From an uncultured Chlorobiaceae bacterium (GTDB lineage: Bacteria; Bacteroidota; Chlorobiia; Chlorobiales; Chlorobiaceae): a DNA stretch of 64,000 nt. Shown one piece after another: positions 11,959 to 21,190 of the stretch (its first letter is position 1; each line of letters opens with the position of its first letter). The notes below the pieces were generated by a model. The model was not told the origin of the DNA, searched no databases, and saw only the letters and a list, made by a program, of their open reading frames with translations. The translations under genes and the position numbers were made by a program. The stretch covers positions 1-64,000 of the forward strand of contig CAIJWE010000059.1 in assembly GCA_903824295.1 (NCBI GenBank), given 5' to 3'.

Positions 11959-12705
11959 TTATTCCGGTTTACCGGTTCCGAGAGTCTGTATAATGTAAAA
12001 GGCAGCTTCGTCAATCATGTAGCTGAAACGGTCAACCCTGCTGGTAAAAACGTTGTAGGTGACGATGCCCATAATGCCACCGAGAATGCCGATTGCGGTA
12101 TTGAAAAGCGCTTCGGAAATACCAAGCGAGAGCTGCACGGCATCCGGAGCACCACTGGTGGCCATGGCCGCAAAGGCACGGATCATGCCAAGCGTTGTTC
12201 CAAGAAGACCAACCATGGTAGAGATGGAGGCAATGGTGGAGATGGCTACAAGGTTTTTTTCGAGAAGCGGCATCTCCATCACCGTGGCCTCCTCGACCGC
12301 CTTTTCCATATCACTGATCTTTTTCTCGCGATCAGTAACATTGTAGGATACAAGCATTTTATAGCGGTCAAGCACTGAGCGCAAGACAGCGGCGAGAGAG
12401 CTTTGATGATCGTCACATTTGGCAATGGCCTGATCAATAAGTCCTTTGTCGATATCCTGTTTAAGGCTCCGCACAAATTCCGGAATATTTCCCTTTCCGG
12501 AAGCCTTGTTCAGGGCAATGATGCGCTCAACAATGTAGGCAACGAGCATCAGAATAAGCGCCATAAGCACAGAGACGACCGGCCCACCCTTCCATATAGC
12601 ATGAAATATCGACTCGGGAGGAGTGGTGCCCATCCAGACATAGAAGCCCAGAGAGACCGCGTAGGTTACTGCAATGAGTATCCCTGTAAAAAAACCCTGT
12701 TTCAT
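11959..12705 (-). CDS. exbB: MotA/TolQ/ExbB proton channel family protein
   Basis: Three hydrophobic segments; VAISTIASISTMVGLLGTTLGMIRAF, ISEALFNTAIGILGGIMGIVTYNVF. Confidence 0.92.
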   Translation of the reverse strand: MKQGFFTGILIAVTYAVSLGFYVWMGTTPPESIFHAIWKGGPVVSVLMALILMLVAYIVERIIALNKASGKGNIPEFVRSLKQDIDKGLIDQAIAKCDDHQSSLAAVLRSVLDRYKMLVSYNVTDREKKISDMEKAVEEATVMEMPLLEKNLVAISTIASISTMVGLLGTTLGMIRAFAAMATSGAPDAVQLSLGISEALFNTAIGILGGIMGIVTYNVFTSRVDRFSYMIDEAAFYIIQTLGTGKPE

Positions 12706-12974
12706 AGACTCTTATTTTTTTTTGACTATTCTTATAGGTAAACGAAGCGTTATGAACCACCCTCAATTTGCTATACTGTGATGCAGCATCGAAAACAACC
12801 CAAACCCGGCAGCCGATTCTGATCATCAAAAAAATTCAACGGTTGAACCCGGCCAGGATCTGGAGGGTACCAAGTGTGAATTTAGTAAATAAGCTTTCAA
12901 TTTTTCAACAGTAATCGTTCATTCAAGGAAAAAAAGCACGTGTTCCTGCTACAATATTTCAGACATACAGGCAC

Positions 12975-14870
12975 ATGATTTCTCCGGCAATCGTTGACGA
13001 GGTACGTCAGACGGCGGATATTGTCGAGGTTATCTCTGATTACCTGAGGCTTCAGCCTTCGGGACGCAACTACAAGGCGCTCTCTCCCTTTACTGCGGAG
13101 AAGACTCCCTCATTTTTTGTTTTTCCTGACAATCAAATCTACAAATGTTTTTCAACCGGCAAGGCTGGCAACGTCTTCTCTTTTGTCATGGAGATGGAAA
13201 AGCTCCCATTTCCTGAAGCGGTTGAACTGGTTGCCCGGCGCTCAGGCTTCGACCTCACCCGCTTTGCCGAAAAAAAAGAGCCCAAATCGGCGCACGAAGA
13301 GAGTTTGACCGAAACCCTCCGTTGGGCGGCAAAGTTCTTTCATGCAAAACTGACAAGCGAAGAGGGAGCCGCGGGTTATTCCTATCTGGCAACTGAGCGG
13401 GGACTGACGGAAAAAACAATCAAAACGTTTGGTCTCGGTTATGCACCTGACGCATGGGATCATCTCTTTACCGAGGCAAAACGGGCAGGCATACCGCAAG
13501 AGCACCTGGTTGATCTTGGACTGATAACAGCAAAAAAACAGGGGAACTCCTGGTATGACACCTTCCGCAACAGGGTGATCTTTCCCATTTTCTCTGTTGG
13601 CGGTACGGTTGTCGGTTTTGGCGGACGTACCCTTGAAAAGGATACACAAACACCAAAATATCTCAATTCACAGGAGAGCAAGCTCTTTGAAAAATCAAAG
13701 CTCCTCTATGGACTTCACGCCGCTAAAAATGAGATCCGGCGGATGGAGAGTGCGCTGCTCGTTGAAGGGTACATGGATGTGCTTGCCCTGCACCAGGCGG
13801 GCATGACCAATGCGGTAGCCTCGTGCGGCACCTCACTGACACGCTATCAGGCAAAAATTTTGACCCGTTACACCAACCGCGTGCTCTTCATGTATGATGC
13901 AGACCAGGCTGGTCAAAAGTCAATGATGACCGGTATCGACATTCTTCTTGCTGAAAACCTCACTCCTTTCGTCATCATGCTTCCAAAAGGTGACGATCCC
14001 GACACGTTTGTTCGTCGTGAAGGGCGTCAAAAATTTCTGCAGTTTGCAGAAGAGCAGATGCTTTCGTTTCAGGATTTCCAGCTCCGTTTTTTTAAGGAGT
14101 CAGGAAATTTTGAGCAGCCTGAAGCAAAGACGAAAGCGATCAGGACAATGGTACACACGATTGCACTGATTCCTGACCGTATCCGTCAGGAGCTCTATCT
14201 GCAGGAACTGTCAAAAAAACTTACCATCACCCAGGCCGCCCTTAAGGAGCTTCTTGGCAGCGAAGAGACGGCAAAGGAAAAGAGGAGATCGGCAGAGGAA
14301 AACCGGCAGGATGTGCTGGAGCCACACAAGCCTGAAATGGAGCTCTCCGTACTGGAAAAGACCTTTTTAAAAGCGCTGCTTGAAAGCTCTCAGTATGGAA
14401 ATACCGTGCTCGAATTTGCAGCTTCGCATGAAGAGATGCTTGAGTTGCCACACCGGGTGGCGCAGCAGATTTTTACCCATCTGATCCGCCGCTATCAGGC
14501 CACAGCCAACAATCCTGAAGAAAAAATCGACATTGCGACGGAGATAAGCCGGTTAAGCACTCCTGAATCAAGAGATCTTGCCGCCAGCTTGCTGATTGAG
14601 CAGCCCATCAGCAAAAAATGGCTTGAACAATCCAATGTCCACGCCGATAATGCAAAACGGTGCCTTGCGATGTTCCTTGACGGCTTCAAAAACCTTATTC
14701 TTGAACCGCTGGTCACCCAAAAAAACCGCCTGACCGAAAGCATTCGCCTTGAAAACGAGGCGGAACGGGAAATTGAGCTGTTGAAGGAGAAGATTGTGCT
14801 TGATAAAAAAATCCAGAAAACCTCCCGTGATCTCAAAAAGATGATCACCTCTATTCTCGAAAACAGTTGA
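12975..14870 (+). CDS. dnaG: DNA primase
   Basis: VDEVRQTADIVEVISDYLRL, EKTPSFFVFPDNQIYKCFSTGKAGNVFSFVM, TOPRIM ALLVEGYMDVLALHQAG and MYDADQAGQKS. Confidence 0.95.
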   Translation: MISPAIVDEVRQTADIVEVISDYLRLQPSGRNYKALSPFTAEKTPSFFVFPDNQIYKCFSTGKAGNVFSFVMEMEKLPFPEAVELVARRSGFDLTRFAEKKEPKSAHEESLTETLRWAAKFFHAKLTSEEGAAGYSYLATERGLTEKTIKTFGLGYAPDAWDHLFTEAKRAGIPQEHLVDLGLITAKKQGNSWYDTFRNRVIFPIFSVGGTVVGFGGRTLEKDTQTPKYLNSQESKLFEKSKLLYGLHAAKNEIRRMESALLVEGYMDVLALHQAGMTNAVASCGTSLTRYQAKILTRYTNRVLFMYDADQAGQKSMMTGIDILLAENLTPFVIMLPKGDDPDTFVRREGRQKFLQFAEEQMLSFQDFQLRFFKESGNFEQPEAKTKAIRTMVHTIALIPDRIRQELYLQELSKKLTITQAALKELLGSEETAKEKRRSAEENRQDVLEPHKPEMELSVLEKTFLKALLESSQYGNTVLEFAASHEEMLELPHRVAQQIFTHLIRRYQATANNPEEKIDIATEISRLSTPESRDLAASLLIEQPISKKWLEQSNVHADNAKRCLAMFLDGFKNLILEPLVTQKNRLTESIRLENEAEREIELLKEKIVLDKKIQKTSRDLKKMITSILENS

Positions 14871-14884
14871 TCCCTTTACCCATG

Positions 14885-14914
14885 TCACCCCGCACCATCT
14901 CCGATGCAGGGTGA
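14885..14914. terminator. Hairpin between convergent dnaG and glyA
   Basis: tcaccccgca-ccatctccga-tgcagggtga: 10-bp arms, one mismatch; no strong T-run. Confidence 0.4.
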
Positions 14915-14927
14915 GATGCATGACAGG

Positions 14928-16247
14928 TTACACGTTGTACCCTTCAATCGGGTTACGCAGGCAGAGCGCCTTGATTTCCTCGCGGACCGTGCGGCAGACT
15001 TCAGCAACATCAGCTTTTTCAGCCGATGAGATAACCCTGTCGATAAGCTCTGCGATAAGGGTGCTGTCGACTTCCTGCATCCCTCTTGTGGTCATGGCTG
15101 GAGTGCCGATACGAATACCACTCGTCACAAAAGGAGACTTGTCGTCAAAAGGCACCATGTTCTTGTTGACGGTTATGCCTGCTGCGTGCAGGAGGTTCTC
15201 GGCAACCTTTCCGGTAACACCCTTGTTGCGCAGGTCAAGCAGCATGAGATGGTTTTTGGTTCCACCGCTGACAATGTTGTAATCAAGAGCCAGAAATTTT
15301 GCCGCCATCGCTGCGGCATTTTTTATGACCTGGGCAGCATAGTCGCGGAATGCAGGCTGCAGCGCCTCACCAAAAGCGACAGCCTTGCCAGCGATGATGT
15401 GCATCAGAGGACCGCCCTGAATGCCCGGCATCACTTCGGCGTCCATCACCTCCGACATCATCTTGAGGCGTGAACCTGTTTTCGTTTTAATGGTAATGCC
15501 CATGGGATTTTCGAAGTCGGAACCCATCATAATCATGCCGCCCCTCGGACCGCGAAGGGTCTTGTGGGTCGTGGTGGTCACGAAATGGCAATGCGGCATG
15601 GGGTCGCCCAGAAAACCGGCCGCAATCAGCCCGGCAGGATGAGCGATATCGGCCATCAAAAAGGCCCCGACCTTGTCGGCAATTGCCCTGAATGCCTTGA
15701 CATCAAAACCCTGTGAATAGGCGCTTGCTCCAGCGATAATCAGTTTTGGACGAACCTGCAGGGCAAGCTCCTCAACCTTGTTCAGGTCAATACAGCCAGT
15801 TTCACGATCGACGCCGTAAGAGTGCGCATCGTACATCTGCCCGGAAAAATTGACCGAACTGCCGTGGGTCAAATGACCACCATGCGACAAATCAAGCCCC
15901 ATGATCGTGTCGCCGGGTTTCAGTACGGCAAAAAGAACCGCCATGTTGGCGCTTGAACCGGAGTGGGGCTGCACATTGACATAATCGCAACCAAAGAGCT
16001 TTTTGGCCCGGTCACGAGCGAGGTTTTCAGCCACATCAACATATTCGCAACCGCCATAATAGCGCTTGCCAGGGTACCCTTCGGCATATTTATTGGTCAT
16101 CACCGATCCGCAAGCCTGCATGACCGCGCGGCTGGTGAAGTTTTCAGAAGCAATCAGTTCAAGCGTTTCGGTCTGCCGCACAGTTTCGCTGGCAATAGCA
16201 TCGAAAAGCTCTTTATCCTGCAATTGAAGGATATCGGTATCCATCAT
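14928..16247 (-). CDS. glyA: Serine hydroxymethyltransferase
   Basis: [57 protein letters not shown]. Confidence 0.97.
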   Translation of the reverse strand: MMDTDILQLQDKELFDAIASETVRQTETLELIASENFTSRAVMQACGSVMTNKYAEGYPGKRYYGGCEYVDVAENLARDRAKKLFGCDYVNVQPHSGSSANMAVLFAVLKPGDTIMGLDLSHGGHLTHGSSVNFSGQMYDAHSYGVDRETGCIDLNKVEELALQVRPKLIIAGASAYSQGFDVKAFRAIADKVGAFLMADIAHPAGLIAAGFLGDPMPHCHFVTTTTHKTLRGPRGGMIMMGSDFENPMGITIKTKTGSRLKMMSEVMDAEVMPGIQGGPLMHIIAGKAVAFGEALQPAFRDYAAQVIKNAAAMAAKFLALDYNIVSGGTKNHLMLLDLRNKGVTGKVAENLLHAAGITVNKNMVPFDDKSPFVTSGIRIGTPAMTTRGMQEVDSTLIAELIDRVISSAEKADVAEVCRTVREEIKALCLRNPIEGYNV

Positions 16248-16273
16248 CTTTCATTCCTTTTCCTGACGGAAGT

Positions 16274-17533
16274 TTACGGGTTGGTTGGTGTTTTTTCAAA
16301 AGGGGTACTCCCTGCCGCGCAGGAACAGCCAATGATATGGCCAAGCTTGTCGCGCTTGGTATCGAGATAGATCTGATTCATGGGGTTTGAGGCAATTTCA
16401 AGCGGAATGCGCTCAACAATTTCAAGGCCATAGCCCTCAAGACCGACCACTTTTTTGGGATTATTGGTCATCAGCTTCATTTTGCGCACCCCAAGATCCT
16501 TGAGAATCTGTGCTCCAATGCCATAGTCGCGCAAATCAGCTTTGAATCCAAGCTGTTCATTGGCCTCGACCGTATCAAACCCTTCGTCCTGAAGGTTATA
16601 GGCTTTCAGTTTATTGATCAGGCCAATACCCCGGCCCTCCTGCATAAGGTAAACCAGTACTCCGCGCCCCTCTTCTTCAATCATCGTGAGTGCTGAAGCG
16701 AGCTGATTGCCACAATCGCAACGCAAAGAGGCAAAAGTGTCTCCCGTGGCACACTGTGAATGAACCCTGACAAGAACCGGCTCGTCCGTGGTAACATCCC
16801 CTTTTACAAGAGCGACATGGTTCTGCTGGTCGGTAAAGGATTCGTAGGCGATCAGCCTGAACTCCCCGTATATGGTGGGCAGTCTTGATTCAACCGCACG
16901 GTGCACAAGTTTATTGCGCTGCATCTGATAGGCAACAAGAGACTTGATGGTGATAAGCTTAAGCCCGTATTTCGCCTTCAGCTTGATCAGCTCGGGAAGC
17001 CTCGCCATGCTGCCGTCATCATTGAGAATCTCGCAAAGCAATCCCACCGGGCTGCACCCCGCAAGACGGGAAAGATCAACAGCAGCTTCCGTATGGCCTA
17101 CACGGCGGAGAACACCGCCATCCATAGCCCGGAGAGGAAAAATATGGCCGGGACGGGAAAAATCGTCCGCCTTCGAAGCGAGGTCACCAAGCATCTTGAT
17201 GGTCATGAACCTGTCATAGACGGAAATGCCGGTGGTGACACCTTCGGCAATTGCATCAACCGAGACGGTAAAGTTGGTTTCGTGCTGGGAGGTGTTTCTC
17301 TGAACCATCGGGTCAAGCTGCAGCTCTTTGGCCCGCTCCATGGTGACCGCCACACAAAGAAGACCACGCGCCTCTTTCGTGATAAAATTGATCATGTCAT
17401 AGCTCACACGGTCGGCAGCGCCAATAAAATCGCCCTCATCCTCACGATCCTCATCATCTATGACAATAACAAGTTTTCCCTGACGAATATCCTCAAGAGC
17501 GGCATCAATCGTATCGAAATTCTTTTTATCCAT
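16274..17533 (-). CDS. ribBA: Bifunctional 3,4-dihydroxy-2-butanone-4-phosphate synthase / GTP cyclohydrolase II
   Basis: [19 protein letters not shown] (RibB) and [40 protein letters not shown] (RibA). Confidence 0.96.
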   Translation of the reverse strand: MDKKNFDTIDAALEDIRQGKLVIVIDDEDREDEGDFIGAADRVSYDMINFITKEARGLLCVAVTMERAKELQLDPMVQRNTSQHETNFTVSVDAIAEGVTTGISVYDRFMTIKMLGDLASKADDFSRPGHIFPLRAMDGGVLRRVGHTEAAVDLSRLAGCSPVGLLCEILNDDGSMARLPELIKLKAKYGLKLITIKSLVAYQMQRNKLVHRAVESRLPTIYGEFRLIAYESFTDQQNHVALVKGDVTTDEPVLVRVHSQCATGDTFASLRCDCGNQLASALTMIEEEGRGVLVYLMQEGRGIGLINKLKAYNLQDEGFDTVEANEQLGFKADLRDYGIGAQILKDLGVRKMKLMTNNPKKVVGLEGYGLEIVERIPLEIASNPMNQIYLDTKRDKLGHIIGCSCAAGSTPFEKTPTNP

Positions 17534-17762
17534 ACCCCTTTATTACACCTTTTTGCAAAACAGAGAAGAGAAGAAGAGATGGTAATGTAAAAAAAATCCT
17601 GAACCATTTTAACGAGGCAAAAAAAGAAGCGTCCGGAGCCACAATCAGGTGCTTTGAGAAACATGCGCATTTTTGTATAATGGATCGGTTTTCATATAAG
17701 AAGGTGAATTTCCACCTTTACACAGCTCTGCCCAGAAGCACCTTAAACCTGATCAAAACTGC

Positions 17763-19619
17763 ATGACCATTCAAGCTTCCGACCTGACGCAGGAGGTTAC
17801 TGACCTTTCCAGAAAATTCCCGAAGGAGTGGCTTCTGAAGGCCAAACAGAACGGATTTTCTGATTTTCAGCTCGCTACCATTTTTAATACGACAGAGCCC
17901 TCCATAAGGTCGCTCAGAAAAACGCACGGCATTGAGTCCGTCTTTAAAACCGTCGATACCTGTGCAGCAGAATTCGATGCAAAAACGCCCTACCACTACT
18001 CGACATACGAGGAGGAGAACGAGTCGGTCTCTTCGGACAGGAAAAAAGTCATCATCCTTGGTGGCGGTCCGAACCGGATCGGTCAGGGAATTGAATTTGA
18101 CTATTGTTGTGTGCAGGCGGTCTTCGCCCTCAGAGAGGCCGGCTACGAAACCATCATGGTCAACTGTAATCCCGAAACCGTTTCGACCGATTACGATATA
18201 GCAGACAAACTGTACTTCGAGCCGCTCACCTTCGAAGACACCATCCGTATCATAGAGCATGAAAAACCGCTCGGTGTCATTGTCAGCTTTGGAGGTCAGA
18301 CGCCACTGAAACTCTCGACAAAACTCCATGAGGCTGGCGTCACCATTCTCGGTACCTCTTCAAAAGGGATTGATCTGGCGGAGGATCGCAAGAAATTCGG
18401 AGCCCTTCTTGAAGAGCTCCAGATTCCCCATCCTGAATACGGAACAGCCATCAGCTTTGATGAGGCTCGTGAGATCACCAAAAGAATCGGCTACCCGGCC
18501 CTGATACGACCCAGTTATGTCCTCGGCGGGCGGGCAATGAAAATTATCTACAGCGACGAATCGCTCAAAGAGTACGTTGATCAGGCACTCTTTATCACCG
18601 AAAAATATCCCCTCCTGATTGACCGCTTTCTGGAAACGGCCGTTGAATTCGACATTGATGCCCTTGCCGACAGCACCGACTGCGTCATCAGCGGCATCAT
18701 GCAGCATGTTGAGGCCGCAGGTATACACAGCGGCGATTCAACCTCCATATTGCCTTATCATAACATCAGTCCCAAGGCTATTGCCCTGATGAAGTCCTAT
18801 ACCCGGACCCTGGCGACAAATCTCAAGGTTGTAGGGCTGATGAACATTCAGTATGCCGTTCAGAACGAGAGCGTCTATGTCATTGAGGTCAATCCGAGAG
18901 CCAGCCGTACGGTGCCGTTTGTCGGCAAGGCCACGGCAATCCCGGTAGTTAAAATTGCAACCCGCGTCATGCTTGGTGAAAAGCTCAGCGACCTGCGCCA
19001 GGAATATGACCTGAAAGATTGCGATGAACTTGGCATGAAGCACCTTGCCATCAAGGAGCCGGTCTTCCCCTTCTCCAAGTTTGTAAAATCAGGTGTCTAT
19101 CTGGGACCCGAGATGCGATCAACCGGTGAAGCGATGAGCCTGGCCGACAAATTTCCGGAAGCTTTTGCCAAAGCCTACCAGGCAGCGAACATGCAGCTCC
19201 CCCTCTCTGGTGCGGTTTTCATCAGTGTGAACGATCAGGATAAAAACCAGCGCATCCTCGACATCGCAAAAGCGCTCTTCCGCATGGATTTTGATCTGGT
19301 TGCCACGGCCGGGACACACCAGTTCCTGACGGAAAATCAGATTGAGTGCAAGAAGGTCTTCAAGGTCGGAGAAGAGGGACGTCCGAACATTTTCGACATC
19401 ATCAAACATGGCAAGATCAACTTTGTCATTAACACCCCAAGAGGCGAAAAAGCGCTGCACGATGAAGAGGCAATAGGGGCGGCTTCAGTACTGAGCAATG
19501 TCCCTTTTGTTACCACGATAGAAGCTGCAGAAGCATCGGTACAGGCCATCGACTGTATCCGTCATCAGGAGTTTGGCGTCAAAAGCCTCCAGGAGTATGC
19601 TGCATACCGCAACAAATAG
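17763..19619 (+). CDS. carB: Carbamoyl-phosphate synthase large chain, C-terminal half only (split CarB)
   Basis: KVIILGGGPNRIGQGIEFDYCCVQA, VNCNPETVSTDYD, VIEVNPRASRTVPFVGKATAIPV, C-terminal MGS-like domain. 618 aa, begins at the region equivalent to the end of the first CarB half. Confidence 0.92.
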   Translation: MTIQASDLTQEVTDLSRKFPKEWLLKAKQNGFSDFQLATIFNTTEPSIRSLRKTHGIESVFKTVDTCAAEFDAKTPYHYSTYEEENESVSSDRKKVIILGGGPNRIGQGIEFDYCCVQAVFALREAGYETIMVNCNPETVSTDYDIADKLYFEPLTFEDTIRIIEHEKPLGVIVSFGGQTPLKLSTKLHEAGVTILGTSSKGIDLAEDRKKFGALLEELQIPHPEYGTAISFDEAREITKRIGYPALIRPSYVLGGRAMKIIYSDESLKEYVDQALFITEKYPLLIDRFLETAVEFDIDALADSTDCVISGIMQHVEAAGIHSGDSTSILPYHNISPKAIALMKSYTRTLATNLKVVGLMNIQYAVQNESVYVIEVNPRASRTVPFVGKATAIPVVKIATRVMLGEKLSDLRQEYDLKDCDELGMKHLAIKEPVFPFSKFVKSGVYLGPEMRSTGEAMSLADKFPEAFAKAYQAANMQLPLSGAVFISVNDQDKNQRILDIAKALFRMDFDLVATAGTHQFLTENQIECKKVFKVGEEGRPNIFDIIKHGKINFVINTPRGEKALHDEEAIGAASVLSNVPFVTTIEAAEASVQAIDCIRHQEFGVKSLQEYAAYRNK

Positions 19620-19639
19620 AGGGAGAAGAAGAGAATCAT

Positions 19640-19665
19640 GGCGCCTCTGACAAAAAAGAGGCGCC
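19640..19665. repeat. Perfect 9-bp inverted repeat downstream of carB
   Basis: ggcgcctct-gacaaaaa-agaggcgcc. Confidence 0.6.
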
Positions 19666-19682
19666 GCAAATAAAGGTTGACC

Positions 19683-20153
19683 ATGTCCGAAACACATCAG
19701 AAACATCTCGAGGAGTCGATACAACTTGAACTCAACCTTGCGACGCTCTACACCATTTTCAATGACTCTTTTTCGGAAGATGAGGATTTCTGGTGGGAGC
19801 TTGCCATGGAAGAGAGAGGTCACGCTGCACTGCTCCAGCAAGAAAAAAAACAGCCCCAACAAAACGAGTTCTTTCCAAAAAACCTTTTGGCAAAAGAGCT
19901 GCAACCCCTTGTTGATGCCAATAGAAAAATTTCAGAACTGATCAGCAAATATAAAACTAACCCTCCATCAAGGGGCGAAGCACTGCAAACGGCGCTCGAC
20001 CTTGAAATGGCCGCAGGGGAATCCCATTTCCAGCAATTTCTTGACTGCCCAACCAAATCTCCCGCGTCAAATATCTTCAAACAGCTCAATCAGGATGACT
20101 GCGACCATGCCGCAAGAATCCTTGCATACAGGGAAAAATACCTCACGGAGTAA
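19683..20153 (+). CDS. Ferritin-like/rubrerythrin-like domain protein
   Basis: ESIQLELNLATLYTIFNDSF...WWELAMEERGHAALLQ and DLEMAAGESHFQQFL: paired E..ExxH-type helices. Confidence 0.65.
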   Translation: MSETHQKHLEESIQLELNLATLYTIFNDSFSEDEDFWWELAMEERGHAALLQQEKKQPQQNEFFPKNLLAKELQPLVDANRKISELISKYKTNPPSRGEALQTALDLEMAAGESHFQQFLDCPTKSPASNIFKQLNQDDCDHAARILAYREKYLTE

Positions 20154-20172
20154 GAGCCGCCCGCCTCTCTTT

Positions 20173-21039
20173 TCAGGGAAGCGTGACAAACTTCTGGTCA
20201 AAGTTTCCCTGCCCGTCAATCAGCAATTCACTGTAGCGCTGCGGAGTGTAGCGGAAACTGCCTCCGTTGATAAAGGTTATTCCCTGAGCTGTGTAAAACT
20301 GAAACCGGTGAAAATGACCGTGCAGCACCACTTTTGCATCAAGAGCCTTCATGAGGGAGAGGAACTCTTCGCGATTTTTCAGCTCCATGGTCCAGTCGAA
20401 AGCCTGGTCGATCAGTGAGTCTGTTCCATAGACCCTGTAAGCGTGATGGCAAAGCCCGATGACGAAACACCCTTTCAATGAGGCAAGCACACTTTCACGA
20501 CCCAGTGCAAGCAATTGTCCGGGATGAATAACGCCTCTGGCACCCAACGGATTATCGGCAGGAAACCAGGGATAGACCGAATTGAGTGCGACAAAAGCGA
20601 TTTTCACCGAATGGTAGTTTATAATCTTGACAAAGGGAAATGCCGCACTTCCGTGCTCATCGCCGGTTATCAGCTCCTGAAAAAACAGGCAAAACTCTGA
20701 CAGCTTGCGCTCAAAAGCCTTTTTCCTGATCGACTGAAGAGGGTTCAGTGCATTATAAAAGCGCATCTCCTCTTCAAGATTGATCAGATCGTGGTTACCG
20801 ACAATAACAGTCGTCTTTTCCCAGTGATAGAGACCATGATTTTCAAGCTTTTCGCGAACAATACGCCAGTCCGCCGCATCAGCATTATTGCTCAGATCCC
20901 CTGAAATAACGAGATGATCGAACCCTGCCGTGTTGAAATGGGCAAGCAGTCGGTCAAAATCATCAAGCTGACGGCGGTCCTGTCTACCAGAAAAATGCAG
21001 ATCTGATAGATGCGCTATTTTTATACTCTCTGTAATCAA
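20173..21039 (-). CDS. Metallophosphoesterase
   Basis: IAHLSDLHFSG, HLVISGDLSNNADAADW, IVGNHD, GLCHHAYRV, LHGHFHRFQ. Confidence 0.88.
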   Translation of the reverse strand: MITESIKIAHLSDLHFSGRQDRRQLDDFDRLLAHFNTAGFDHLVISGDLSNNADAADWRIVREKLENHGLYHWEKTTVIVGNHDLINLEEEMRFYNALNPLQSIRKKAFERKLSEFCLFFQELITGDEHGSAAFPFVKIINYHSVKIAFVALNSVYPWFPADNPLGARGVIHPGQLLALGRESVLASLKGCFVIGLCHHAYRVYGTDSLIDQAFDWTMELKNREEFLSLMKALDAKVVLHGHFHRFQFYTAQGITFINGGSFRYTPQRYSELLIDGQGNFDQKFVTLP

Positions 21040-21190
21040 TTTTTATTAGGCTTGCGGTTTTTAATTCTAAAACAGTAAATTGGCCAGTACATTTTCAACT
21101 TGGCATTAACCAACCTGCCACAGAGAGCATTGAGATTACTGCCTTTCTTTCAACCTGCTGATCCAAAGCAAATACCTGTTCTGATCAATT

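Noticed and set aside
16901-17590. 229-aa plus-strand ORF antisense to ribBA
   Set aside because: Shadow ORF over a highly conserved bifunctional gene; no recognisable domain.
17534-17762. Possible FMN riboswitch upstream of ribBA
   Set aside because: A minus-strand GGGCAGAG...GGTGGAAATTCACC segment superficially resembles it, but the conserved RFN core (AGGGTGAAATTCCC...GACCGGCGGT) is absent.
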